Source: CAZEVY01 sp964515555
GTDB taxonomy: Bacteria > Acidobacteriota > Terriglobia > Bryobacterales > Bryobacteraceae
Direction of reading: 5' to 3'
DNA length: 27,171 nt
NCBI GenBank assembly: GCA_964515555.1
Contig: CAZEVY010000074.1
Coordinates: 1-27,171 of the forward strand
Each line of letters opens with the position of its first letter. Positions within the stretch are counted from its first letter, which is position 1. Below the pieces are notes generated by a model. That model saw only the letters and a list, made by a program, of their open reading frames with translations. It was not told the origin of the DNA and ran no database searches. Positions 14,713 through 22,833 of this stretch are shown one piece after another. Position numbers and translations under genes: made by a program.

Positions 14713-15816
14713 TCAGGCCGGCGACCAGCTTTTCCAGTAATCCTTCCACTCGACGGCCTCACCGGCGGGCAGCACGTCGATCGGGTTCAGGCCGTCGAGC
14801 ATGACCGCGCTCTCGTCGGTGTGCGTCTTCGAACGCTGGCCGGCGAGCGCCTTGGGGTGCGGACCGTGGTGGATGCCGCGGGGGTGCAGCGTGCACATGC
14901 CGGCGCGGATGTTGTCGCGGCTGAAGAAATCCCCGTCGTGGTAGAAGATGAACTCGTCGTAGTCGGTGTTGCGGTGGAAGAAGGGCACGCGCAGGGCCTC
15001 GGGGTCCTCTTCGAGGGGGCGAGGAAGGAAGGTGCAGACCACGGCGCCCTGCGTGACGAAAGTCGTGTGCGCGCTCGGAGGCAGGTGCACGCGCGGGCTC
15101 AGAATCGGGCGAATATCCCGGATATTCACCTTCCAGACGCAATAATCGCCCTTCCAGCCGACGACATCCATGGGATTAAACGGATAAAACACCTTCGATA
15201 TTTCGCCGCCCGCCTTGATGCGGACCTCCCATTCGCGCCTGTCGTCGAGGATCGGCTCCGGTTCGGGAGTAACGACGACGCCGGGGTCGTAGAGCGCGTG
15301 CTGGCCGACGAGTCCCTTCTCGGGCGGCTCGAACTCGGCCTTGGCCTGGATCAGCAGGAAGAAATTGTCGGCCGAGTCCGGAAGGATGCGGTAGGTCACC
15401 GCGCGCGGCAGGACGATGTAGTCGCCGCGCTCGTAGGCGAGCGGTCCGAAGTCGGTCTCGATGCGCCCCGAGCCGCGATGGACGAACAGCAGCTCGTCGC
15501 CGTCGGCGTTGCGGTAGTAGAAGGGCATCGCGGCGGCGCGGCGCGAGACGAACACGACGAGGTCGCCGTTGCCGAGCACGGCGACCGGCATGCCCTCCGG
15601 GTCGGTCATGTCCGAGGGCGCGAGCTGGTTCAGGTCGAGGCAGTGCGGGCGTAGCTTGCCTTCGAAGCGGATCCAGTTGGTCGGCGGATTCGCGTGATAG
15701 AGGTGCGCGCTGCGGCCGTAGAATCCCTTGCGGCCGTGCTCCTCCTCGTAAGTCCCCTCGGGCAGTCCGACGTGCGCCTGCCGCGCGAACTTTCCCTTTT
15801 TCAGGGGATGCATCAC
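14713..15816 (-). CDS. homogentisate 1,2-dioxygenase family protein (short form)
   Basis: The 367-residue protein has two cupin halves. The N-terminal half contains YYRNADGDELLFVHRGSG and FGPLAYERGDYIVLPRAVTYRI. The C-terminal half contains FFHRNTDYDEFIFYHDGDFF and LHPRGIHHGPHPKAL. Likely iron ligands are His281, Glu288 and His316 or His317, matching the His-Glu-His set of homogentisate dioxygenase, which opens the homogentisate ring in tyrosine and phenylalanine breakdown. It is about 60-75 residues shorter than the animal and Pseudomonas enzymes, and the His-to-Glu spacing is one residue longer than in the human enzyme. Its ATG overlaps the epimerase gene by four bases. No other tyrosine-degradation gene is present, so the true substrate is open. 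Confidence 0.82.
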   Translation of the reverse strand: MMHPLKKGKFARQAHVGLPEGTYEEEHGRKGFYGRSAHLYHANPPTNWIRFEGKLRPHCLDLNQLAPSDMTDPEGMPVAVLGNGDLVVFVSRRAAAMPFYYRNADGDELLFVHRGSGRIETDFGPLAYERGDYIVLPRAVTYRILPDSADNFFLLIQAKAEFEPPEKGLVGQHALYDPGVVVTPEPEPILDDRREWEVRIKAGGEISKVFYPFNPMDVVGWKGDYCVWKVNIRDIRPILSPRVHLPPSAHTTFVTQGAVVCTFLPRPLEEDPEALRVPFFHRNTDYDEFIFYHDGDFFSRDNIRAGMCTLHPRGIHHGPHPKALAGQRSKTHTDESAVMLDGLNPIDVLPAGEAVEWKDYWKSWSPA

Positions 15817-16844
15817 ACCATCGCCGGAGCGGTGTGCGACGCGGCGGCGGGGTCGCCCCGCAGGCGTGCGGCGTACTGGTCGTAGATCCAGGCGTAGGTC
15901 TTTTCCAGACCGTCGCGGAGCGGAACGCCCGGCTCCCAGCCGAGGTAGCGGCGGATGAGGGTGTTGTCGGAGTTGCGTCCGGCGACTCCCTTGGGCGCGC
16001 CGAGGTCGTAGCGCCGGTGGAGCTTCACGCCGGCGATGTCCTCGACGATGTCGACCAGTTGGTTGATCGACACCATCTCGCTCGAACCCAGGTTGATGGG
16101 CTCGAGGATCTCGGAGTTCACGATCTTCTCGACGCCGGTCACGCAGTCGTCGATATACATGAAGCTGCGCGTCTGATCGCCCGTGCCCCAGATCTCGATT
16201 TCATGACGGCCCGAAAGCTTCGCCGCGATCACCTTGCGGCAGATGGCCGCCGGGGCCTTCTCGCGACCGCCGTCCCAGGTGCCGTGCGGCCCGTAGACGT
16301 TGTGGAAGCGCGCGACACGCGTGTGGAGTCCGTAGTCCTCGCGGAAGTGCCGGCACATGCGCTCGCTGAAGAGCTTCTCCCAGCCGTAGCCGTCCTCGGC
16401 CATGGCCGGATAGGCGTCCTCTTCCTTGAGGCCGGGGTTGTCGGCGGTGCGCTGCTTATCGGCATTGTAGACGCAGGCCGACGACGCGAAGAAGTAGCGC
16501 TGGACGCCGTACTTCACTGACGCCTCCAGCATGTGCGTGTTGATGAGCACCGAGAGCATGCACAGCGCCTTGTTGTTCTCGATGAAGCCCATGCCGCCCA
16601 TGTTGGCCGCGAAATTGTAGATGTCGGCGGCGCCGCGCGCGGCCGTCTCGCAGTTTTCGCGGAGGTTGAGATCGAGCGAGAGATTCTCAACGGCGTCGAA
16701 GCGCTGGTACCACTCGTCGAACGGCTTGATGTCGACGGCGCGGATGCGGGTGTGTCCGCGCTCGAGGAATCCGGCGACGATGCTGCCGCCGATGAAGCCG
16801 CCGGCGCCGGTGACCACGACCAGGTCGTTTCTGGTGGTTGGCAA
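15813..16844 (-). CDS. GDP-mannose 3,5-epimerase-like SDR epimerase
   Basis: From the TTG at 16844 the product is 343 residues. It is an extended short-chain dehydrogenase with NAD-binding TGAGGFIGG (12-20) and the diagnostic segments of GDP-mannose 3,5-epimerase: NMGGMGFIENN (81-91), SSACVY (121-126), YGWEK (153-157), RFHNVYGPHGTWDGGREKAP as consecutive parts (179-198), and GRNSDNTLI. Cys124, Tyr153, Lys157 and Lys196 correspond to the catalytic Cys145, Tyr174, Lys178 and Lys217 of the plant enzyme. The reaction converts GDP-D-mannose to GDP-L-galactose or GDP-L-gulose for cell-surface glycans. The open frame extends much further upstream, but that part overlaps the divergent zinc-ribbon gene and is non-family. 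A perfect TATAAT lies 6 bases before the TTG. Confidence 0.88.
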   Translation of the reverse strand: MPTTRNDLVVVTGAGGFIGGSIVAGFLERGHTRIRAVDIKPFDEWYQRFDAVENLSLDLNLRENCETAARGAADIYNFAANMGGMGFIENNKALCMLSVLINTHMLEASVKYGVQRYFFASSACVYNADKQRTADNPGLKEEDAYPAMAEDGYGWEKLFSERMCRHFREDYGLHTRVARFHNVYGPHGTWDGGREKAPAAICRKVIAAKLSGRHEIEIWGTGDQTRSFMYIDDCVTGVEKIVNSEILEPINLGSSEMVSINQLVDIVEDIAGVKLHRRYDLGAPKGVAGRNSDNTLIRRYLGWEPGVPLRDGLEKTYAWIYDQYAARLRGDPAAASHTAPAMV

Positions 16845-16850
16845 ACCGCC

Positions 16851-16856
16851 ATTATA
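16851..16856 (-). promoter_or_regulatory. -10 element TATAAT of the epimerase/dioxygenase operon
   Basis: A perfect TATAAT on the minus strand is separated by GGCGGT from the TTG start at 16844. Transcription would begin at or within a base or two of the start codon. No -35 consensus is seen. Confidence 0.5.
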
Positions 16857-16925
16857 TCGAAGCGGCCGGAAGCGGCCATGGCGGGGCCGCGGCGGAAGGC
16901 ACGGGAGCGCCGACCCAGCGCGTGA

Positions 16926-16931
16926 TAAAAT
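16926..16931 (+). promoter_or_regulatory. -10 element TAAAAT for the zinc-ribbon gene
   Basis: TAAAAT matches the -10 consensus at five of six positions and ends 8 bases before the GTG at 16940. No Shine-Dalgarno lies between. It supports the GTG as the start and a leaderless message. No -35 consensus is seen. Confidence 0.45.
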
Positions 16932-16939
16932 CCAGATCG

Positions 16940-17701
16940 GTGCTTCCCGACCTGACTCGTGCGATCGAACTGCAAAGCGTCGACGCCCGCATCGGCGAAC
17001 TGGAGCGCGAAGTGGCCGCGCTGCCGCGTCACATCGCGGTGATCGAGAAGACGCTCGACAGCCACCAGCGCCGCCTGGCGGCCGACGAAGCCGCCCTGGC
17101 CGCCAACCAGAAAGAGCGCAAGGCGCTGGAAGCCGAGATCCAGGCGCAGGAGCAGAAGCGCTCCAAGCTACGCGACCAGATGATGGAGGCCAAGACCAAC
17201 GAGGTCTACCGGGCGTTCCAGCACGAGATCGACTTCTGCGGGCAGGCCATCCGCAAGTGCGAGGACCGCATTCTGGAGCTGATGGAGGAATCCGAGCCGC
17301 TGGATCAGAACGTCCGGACCGCCAAGGGGGCGCTCGATCAGGAGAAGCGGCAGGTGGAGAGAGAGAAGCAGATCGCACGCGACCGCACGGCCGCCGACGA
17401 GCGGCAACTCGCCGAGCTGCGCGCCGCGCGCGCCGTGCTGGTGGCGGCCCTGGCCCCGGCGGTCTACTTCGTCTACGAGAAGCAGCGCAGGAAGAAGGCG
17501 CCGCACCCGGTCGCCGACGCCACCGACGGACGCTGCTCGAGCTGCCAGATGATGCTTCGTCCGCAGTTGTTCCAGGAGCTGAAGAAGGGCGACGAGATCA
17601 AGCACTGCGAGAGCTGCGGCTCGATGCTCTACTACAACCCTCCCGTGGCGTTCGACGCCGAGATCGCCGCGCCGGTGCCGGGCGGACAGCCGGCGGCGTA
17701 A
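16940..17701 (+). CDS. coiled-coil protein with C-terminal C4 zinc ribbon
   Basis: The 253-residue protein has a long antiparallel-type coiled coil (about 10-180, starting LPDLTRAIELQSVDARIGEL as the typical opening). It ends with a zinc ribbon formed by CSSC (about 208-211) and CESC (about 231-234) followed by GSMLYYNPP. This matches the C4-type zinc-ribbon family (zf-RING_7, homologous to CT398/HP0958-type proteins). Members of this family have been linked to sigma-54, flagellar or secretion factors in some bacteria, but most are uncharacterised. The GTG at 16940 is chosen because family members start near this point and TAAAAT lies 8 bases upstream; a further upstream ATG at 16838 would overlap the divergent epimerase start. 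Confidence 0.85.
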   Translation: MLPDLTRAIELQSVDARIGELEREVAALPRHIAVIEKTLDSHQRRLAADEAALAANQKERKALEAEIQAQEQKRSKLRDQMMEAKTNEVYRAFQHEIDFCGQAIRKCEDRILELMEESEPLDQNVRTAKGALDQEKRQVEREKQIARDRTAADERQLAELRAARAVLVAALAPAVYFVYEKQRRKKAPHPVADATDGRCSSCQMMLRPQLFQELKKGDEIKHCESCGSMLYYNPPVAFDAEIAAPVPGGQPAA

Positions 17702-17708
17702 GAGCTGG

Positions 17709-17737
17709 GGACCGCTTCCTTCGGTCGCGGCTCGGTT
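17709..17737. repeat. dispersed palindromic repeat, copy 2
   Basis: This 29-base copy has the same frame as 5863-5891: GGACCGC, two bases, CCT, two bases, GGTCGCGGCTC, one base, GTT. GACCG pairs with CGGTC over a 7-base loop. It begins 8 bases after the zinc-ribbon stop and lies between two convergent genes, as does copy 1. It may act as a transcription barrier or be a mobile REP-like element. Confidence 0.75.
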
Positions 17738-17746
17738 TGGGTTCGG

Positions 17747-19003
17747 TTACCTCTTCACCCGCTTGCCGATGCACCACAGCGCCGAGGCCGTCCGCAGAAA
17801 TATCTGCGAATCGGAGATCGCCACCGAGCTGAGCGTGTAGTCAGCCATGTTGTTCTCGGCCAGCACCTCGAACTTCGGTCCCGCCTTGTAGACCGTCGTG
17901 ACGCCGTCTTCGCTCGTGATGTAGAGCTTGCCTTCGGCCAGCACCGGCGACGAGCTATAGGTTCCCGTCTTGATGCGCTGGCCGCCGTAGTGCTCGGTCC
18001 CCGTCTTGGCGTCCAGGCACCAGACGACGCCGTTGTCGCTCACGCTGTAGAAGTAGGTCCCGTCGACGACCGGCGAGGGCACGTCCGGCCCGCGGTCGAA
18101 CTTCCAGACGATGTGCGACGTGGTGATGTCGCCCGCGCCGCCGGCGCGGAACACCTGGAGCGGACGCACGCGCGTCGGCACGTAGATCAGTCCGTTCGAC
18201 ACGACCGGCGAGGCGATGATGCGCCCGGCCGGATTGTTGGTGGGATTCATGCCGCCGCCGCGCCACAGCTCTTTGCCGCTGGCCGGGTCGTGTCCGGTGA
18301 CATAGTCGCCGCCGGTGATCAGGAGCTGTTCCTGCTGGCCGTGCCGGAAGATCACCGGGGTCGTGTAGGAGTCCGGCGACTCGGCGATGGCGTCGGTGGG
18401 GCGCTCGACGCGCCAGATGGTCTTGCCCGACTTGGCGTCGAACTTCAGCAGGTAGGACGGGTCGTCGGTCTTCATCCCGTGCAGCACCTGGACGTAGAGC
18501 GCGCCCTGGTGGAGGGTCGGGCTGGACCCGTAGCCGTGGTTGAGGCCGAAGCGGCCGTAGTCCTTCTGAATGTCGCGCATCCACAGCTCGGCGCCCTTGA
18601 AGTCGAACGCCTTCAGGATGCCGGTGCCGGTGAGGACCCACACCATGCGCCCGTCGGTGACTGGCGAGGGACTGGACATGTTATGCTTGCGCATCTTCAC
18701 GTCGCCGTCGCTCAGGTGGCGCTTCCAGAGAATCTCGGGCTTGTTGCGGTCGACGCACCACAGGTGGACCTTGCCGGCCTCGGCGACGTTGAGGAAGATG
18801 AGGTCTCCCCAGATGATCGGCGTGGAGCCGGTCCACTGAGGCATGTCGAGCTTCCAGGTGACGTTCTCGGTGGGGCTCCAGCTCACCGGCAGGCCGGTTT
18901 CATTGCTGATGCCGTTGCCGTCCGGTCCCCTCCACTGCGGCCAGTTGCCGGCGTCGAGGAGGCCGGCGGCGGTGAGGAGGAGGGTCGCGGTGCGAAGGTT
19001 CAT
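17747..19003 (-). CDS. secreted PQQ-like beta-propeller protein
   Basis: The 418-residue protein has a signal peptide (about 1-18, LRTATLLLTAAGLLDA), then NWPQWRGPDGNGISNETGLP, the standard opening of exported PQQ-like propellers. Blades contain DRNKPEILWKRH, DAKSGKTIWRVE, DPASGKELWRGG and DAKTGTEHYGGQ, with SSPVLAEGKLYITSEDG near the end. It is related to the propeller at 12921-14297 but lacks the EF-hand insertion. The ATG at 19003 is preferred over ATGs further upstream because it opens the signal peptide and follows TATGCT by 7 bases. It is a single-gene unit, divergent from the pyruvate:ferredoxin oxidoreductase genes. A quinoprotein enzyme activity is not indicated. Confidence 0.88.
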   Translation of the reverse strand: MNLRTATLLLTAAGLLDAGNWPQWRGPDGNGISNETGLPVSWSPTENVTWKLDMPQWTGSTPIIWGDLIFLNVAEAGKVHLWCVDRNKPEILWKRHLSDGDVKMRKHNMSSPSPVTDGRMVWVLTGTGILKAFDFKGAELWMRDIQKDYGRFGLNHGYGSSPTLHQGALYVQVLHGMKTDDPSYLLKFDAKSGKTIWRVERPTDAIAESPDSYTTPVIFRHGQQEQLLITGGDYVTGHDPASGKELWRGGGMNPTNNPAGRIIASPVVSNGLIYVPTRVRPLQVFRAGGAGDITTSHIVWKFDRGPDVPSPVVDGTYFYSVSDNGVVWCLDAKTGTEHYGGQRIKTGTYSSSPVLAEGKLYITSEDGVTTVYKAGPKFEVLAENNMADYTLSSVAISDSQIFLRTASALWCIGKRVKR

Positions 19004-19010
19004 AGGATTC

Positions 19011-19040
19011 AGCATAGCTTTGGTAAAGACGGCGCGACAA
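19011..19040 (-). promoter_or_regulatory. promoter TTGTCG-N18-TATGCT for the second propeller gene
   Basis: On the minus strand TTGTCG (19040-19035) and TATGCT (19016-19011) are spaced by 18 bases. The -10 ends 7 bases before the ATG at 19003, and no Shine-Dalgarno lies between. This is compatible with a leaderless message. Confidence 0.45.
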
Positions 19041-19192
19041 CCGGAAAGGTGACGGGGTGGATGCTCCCCAATCCCCGACCCGAATCTGATAAGGTCTAGG
19101 GGAGTCATTCTGGGACAGCCGCTCTGAGCACTCTTATCTAACGCCTGACGGCGGGCTAACCGGCCGGCCGCCAGTTAAACAGAGGGGCTGAC

Positions 19193-21217
19193 ATGAGCGT
19201 TGTAGTCGACGGGGCACTGCCCCGCATCGAGTCTTCCGTCGAGGCGGAGGAGTCGCGACCTCCCTATCCGGGGATACCGACCACCGCCGACGGCGCAGCC
19301 ATGGTCGTGTGGGTGGAGACCCACATCACACAGGGCGCCTGCGCCTACCCGATAACCTCATCCACCACGATGGGCGGCGGCTACCAGGCCGAAGTCGCCA
19401 ACGGCAAGCGCAACCTGTGGGGCGAGGAACTGGCTTTCATCGAGCCGGAGTCCGAGCACAGCGCCGCCTCCACCTGCGAGGGCTTCGCCGTCGCCGGGGG
19501 GCGGGTGACGAACTTCACCTCCGGCCAGGGACTCATCCTCATGAAGGAGGTCCTCTACACCATCTCCGGCAAGCGCCTGCCGATCGTCTTTCACATCGGC
19601 GCGCGGGCCATCACGTCGCACTCGCTCAACGTACACGCCGGGCACGACGACGTCTACGGGGTCGCCGACTGCGGCTGGGGCATCCTCTACGCGCGCAACG
19701 CGCAGGAGGCCGGCGACCTGGCACTGATCTCGCGGCGCGTCGCCGAGGACACCGAGACGCCCTTCATGAACGTCCAGGACGGGTTCCTGACGACGCACAC
19801 CATCGAGAACGTCCGGCTGCCCGAGCCGGAGATGATGCAGCAGTTCGTCGGCTCCCCGGCGCGGCTGCGCAATCTCATGGACCCCGAGGTGCCGCTGATG
19901 TCCGGCGTGGTGCAGAACCAGGACAGCTACATGAAGGGCAAAATCGCCCAGCGGAAATACTACGACCGCGTGCTGCCGGCGCTCAAGAGCGTCATGGAGG
20001 AGTTCGCGGCGCTGACCGGGAGGCGCTACGAGGTCGTCATGCCGTATCGCCTCGACGACGCCGATTACGCCATCGTCGGCTCGGGCTGCATGATGGAGAC
20101 CGGCGAGGCGGCGGTCGACTGGATCCGCCAGAACATGGGCGTCAAAGTCGGCCTGCTGCACATCACTTCGTTCCGGCCGTTCCCCTCGGCCGATATCGTC
20201 AAGGCTCTGCGGCACGTCAAGGGCGTCGCCGTGATCGAGCGGCTCGACATTCCGATGATGCAGTCCAACCCGCAGCTCGCCGAGATCAAGGCGGCCTTTG
20301 CCGATTCCATGGCCGAGACGCCCGGTTATCCGCCCATCACCCACATGCCGCGATTCTGCGGCGGGTCGGCGGGACTGGGGAGCCGCGACGTGCGCGCCGG
20401 CGACTTCATTGCGATCGTCGAGAATCTGATGCGGGCGGATATGCGGCTGTACTTCACGGTCGGCATCAAGCACGCGTCGGCGCTGCCGGTGGCGGTCGAT
20501 CCGGACGTGCGCGGCGCCGGGTCGTTCTCGATGCGCGGCCACTCGGTTGGCGGCTACGGGTCGGTGACCACCAACAAGGTGATCGCGACCATCGCCGGGG
20601 AAGTGTACGGCATGGACGTGCAGGCGTATCCGAAATACGGATCGGAGAAGAAGGGCCTGCCGACGACGTATTACCTGACGATCGCGCGCGAGCACATCCG
20701 CCCGCACTCGGAGCTGGAGCACGTCGAGTTCATTCCGTTGAACGACGTGAACGCCTTCAATTTGGAGAATCCGCTGGCCGGGCTGGCCGACGGCGGCATG
20801 GTGTTCGTGCAGAGTCCGGAGACCGACCCCGCGAAAATCTGGAATTCGGTGCCGGCCTGGGCGCGCAAGACGATGCTCGACAAGGGCGCACGGCTGTTCG
20901 CGCTGGACACGGTCGGCATCGCGCGCGAAGTGTCGTCGCGCGCCGACTTGCAGCAGCGCATGCAGGGCATCGTGCTGCTGGGCATTTTCCTGCGGGTGAC
21001 GCCGTTCCAGTCGCAGTCGGGGATTTCGGAGGCGGATCTGTTCCAGGGAGTGGAGAAGTCGCTGCGCAAGTACTTCGGCAAGCGCGGCGAGCGCGTGGTG
21101 CAGGACAACCTGAAGGCCGTCAGCCGCGGCTACCACGAGGTGATCGAGGTGCCGCTCGAGGTGATGATGTCGACCGCGGCCGGCGATAAGACGCTGGCTG
21201 CCCTGCGGGTGATGTAA
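19193..21217 (+). CDS. pyruvate:ferredoxin oxidoreductase, alpha/gamma-type subunit
   Basis: The 674-residue protein corresponds to the N-terminal part of single-chain pyruvate:ferredoxin (flavodoxin) oxidoreductase. Residues about 30-260 form the pyrimidine-binding alpha domain (ACAYPITSSTTMGG, FTSGQGLILMKE). Residues about 280-400 form the CoA-binding domain II (DYAIVGSGCMMETGEAAVDW, HITSFRPFPS). Residues about 440-670 form the gamma domain (GHSVGGYGSVTTNKV). The enzyme converts pyruvate and CoA to acetyl-CoA, CO2 and reduced ferredoxin, or the reverse. The ATG at 19193 follows AGAGGGG. The TPP- and cluster-binding part is encoded by the next gene, 10 bases downstream, together giving about 1204 residues, the size of one normal chain. 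Some relatives act on other 2-oxo acids. Confidence 0.9.
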   Translation: MSVVVDGALPRIESSVEAEESRPPYPGIPTTADGAAMVVWVETHITQGACAYPITSSTTMGGGYQAEVANGKRNLWGEELAFIEPESEHSAASTCEGFAVAGGRVTNFTSGQGLILMKEVLYTISGKRLPIVFHIGARAITSHSLNVHAGHDDVYGVADCGWGILYARNAQEAGDLALISRRVAEDTETPFMNVQDGFLTTHTIENVRLPEPEMMQQFVGSPARLRNLMDPEVPLMSGVVQNQDSYMKGKIAQRKYYDRVLPALKSVMEEFAALTGRRYEVVMPYRLDDADYAIVGSGCMMETGEAAVDWIRQNMGVKVGLLHITSFRPFPSADIVKALRHVKGVAVIERLDIPMMQSNPQLAEIKAAFADSMAETPGYPPITHMPRFCGGSAGLGSRDVRAGDFIAIVENLMRADMRLYFTVGIKHASALPVAVDPDVRGAGSFSMRGHSVGGYGSVTTNKVIATIAGEVYGMDVQAYPKYGSEKKGLPTTYYLTIAREHIRPHSELEHVEFIPLNDVNAFNLENPLAGLADGGMVFVQSPETDPAKIWNSVPAWARKTMLDKGARLFALDTVGIAREVSSRADLQQRMQGIVLLGIFLRVTPFQSQSGISEADLFQGVEKSLRKYFGKRGERVVQDNLKAVSRGYHEVIEVPLEVMMSTAAGDKTLAALRVM

Positions 21218-21227
21218 GGGAGACAAC

Positions 21228-22820
21228 ATGGGAACCGTAGTGCAAGCACCTCTCGAAGCCCGGCTGGAAGACATCCGGCTTCACGTCGTCGATGTGGAGG
21301 ACTTCAACGCGCGCGTGGTCGGCGCCTACAACGACGGCACCGCCGAGAAAGGGCTGGAGGCCGACGACCAGCTGGCTCGCAGCGTCGTCCCGGCGGCCAC
21401 CGGCGCTCTGCGCGACTTCAGCTACATCTCGCCGGACATCCCCGAATTCATCGGCCCCAACTGCGTGGGCTGCATGGACTGCGTGACGCAGTGTCCGGAC
21501 ACGGCCATTCTCGCCAAGGTAGCCGAGCCGGCCACGCTCGCCGAGCGCGTCGGCGGGATCGAGGAGGATTTCCGCGAATCGATCGGGGCGCAGTGGGTGG
21601 ACACCAACAAATACTTCAACGTCTACGAGAAGAAGGGCGTGGGCGGCGGGAAGTTCGGCATCTTCATCGACCCCACCAAATGCAAGGGCTGCGCCGAGTG
21701 CGTGGACGCCTGCGGCGATCACGACGCGCTGAAGATGATCCGCAAGACCGACGACAACATGCGCTGGTTCAAGGCGGCCTTTCATTTCTACCGCAGCATG
21801 CCGGAGACGCCGGCCAAGTACATCAACGAGAAGGCGCTCTCGGACATGATGCTGACGGAGCGCTCGCTGCTCTACGTCGGCGGGGCGGGCTCGTGCATGG
21901 GATGCGGCGAGGCCACGGCGCTGCGCATGATGCTGGCGGCGACGGGTTTCCAGTACGGGCCGGAGAACATCGGCATCGTGGCGGCGACCGGTTGCAACAC
22001 GGTCTACACGTCCACCTATCCGTACAATCCCTACAAGGTCTGCTGGACCAATTCGCTGTTCGAGAACGCGCCGGCCGACGCCATGGGCGTGCGCGCGCGC
22101 TGGGACCAGATGGGATGGAAGAACAAGCGGCTGTGGATCATCGGCGGCGACGGGGCCATGAACGACATCGGCTTCCAGTCGCTCTCGCGCATGCTGGCGG
22201 CGGGCTGCGACATCAAGGTGCTGGTGCTCGACACGCAGGTGTACTCCAACACCGGCGGCCAGGCGTCGACCAGCTCCTTCAAGGGGCAGGACGCGAAGAT
22301 GAGCGCGCACGGCACGTCGATCTCGGGCAAGAAGGAGAATCGCAAGGAGCTGGCGCACCTGTGCATGATGCACAAGGACGTGTACGTCGCGCAGACCACC
22401 TGCGCGCACCAGAATCATTTCTACAAGGCGATCATGGAGGCCAATCAGTATCCGGGTCCGGCGCTGATCAACGTGTTCACGACGTGCCAGCCCGAGCACG
22501 GGGTGGCAGACAACATGGCCGAGCACCAGGCGAAGCTCGCCGCCGATTCGCGCAGCTTTCCGGTGATGATTTACGATCCGCGCAAGGGCGCGCGCTTCCG
22601 CGAGCGGCTGAGCCTGGTCGGGAATCCGAACGTGAAAGACGACTGGTACGTTCACCCCAAGACGGGCGAGCAGATCGACTTCGTCTACTTCGCGCGCACC
22701 GAGGGGCGGTTCTCGAAGCACTTCGACAAGGACGGCAACCCGTCGCCGACGCTGCTCTCGGCTCGCGACGAAAGGCTGGAGAACTGGCGGATGTTGCAGG
22801 ATCTGGCCGGGGTGAAGTGA
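21228..22820 (+). CDS. pyruvate:ferredoxin oxidoreductase, beta subunit with ferredoxin domain
   Basis: The 530-residue protein is the C-terminal part of the split enzyme. Residues about 75-165 hold two 4Fe-4S clusters: CVGCMDCVTQCP (Cys79/82/85/89) and CKGCAECVDACG (Cys152/155/158/162). The TPP-binding domain follows. Cys223 and Cys226 (SCMGCGE), Cys256 (ATGCNTVY) and the cysteine of TTCQPEHG are the likely ligands of the proximal cluster. GGDGAMNDIGFQS and TQVYSNTGGQ bind the TPP pyrophosphate and Mg. AAGGGAGA precedes the ATG. The two genes are clearly an operon, with their own promoter region of about 190 bases shared with the divergent propeller gene. The enzyme would be cytosolic and oxygen sensitive, suggesting an anaerobic or microaerobic phase of life. 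Confidence 0.92.
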   Translation: MGTVVQAPLEARLEDIRLHVVDVEDFNARVVGAYNDGTAEKGLEADDQLARSVVPAATGALRDFSYISPDIPEFIGPNCVGCMDCVTQCPDTAILAKVAEPATLAERVGGIEEDFRESIGAQWVDTNKYFNVYEKKGVGGGKFGIFIDPTKCKGCAECVDACGDHDALKMIRKTDDNMRWFKAAFHFYRSMPETPAKYINEKALSDMMLTERSLLYVGGAGSCMGCGEATALRMMLAATGFQYGPENIGIVAATGCNTVYTSTYPYNPYKVCWTNSLFENAPADAMGVRARWDQMGWKNKRLWIIGGDGAMNDIGFQSLSRMLAAGCDIKVLVLDTQVYSNTGGQASTSSFKGQDAKMSAHGTSISGKKENRKELAHLCMMHKDVYVAQTTCAHQNHFYKAIMEANQYPGPALINVFTTCQPEHGVADNMAEHQAKLAADSRSFPVMIYDPRKGARFRERLSLVGNPNVKDDWYVHPKTGEQIDFVYFARTEGRFSKHFDKDGNPSPTLLSARDERLENWRMLQDLAGVK

Positions 22821-22833
22821 CGTCGAGGGCTGA

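Noticed and set aside
16845..17378. N-terminal extension of the epimerase frame to 521 residues
   Set aside because: The extension is Arg/Pro/Ser rich, overlaps the divergent zinc-ribbon gene, and the Rossmann motif expected near the N-terminus begins right after the TTG at 16844.
17990..19099. A 369-codon plus-strand frame antisense to the second propeller
   Set aside because: Gly/Val/Asp-rich shadow translation; the minus-strand gene has a signal peptide and propeller blades.
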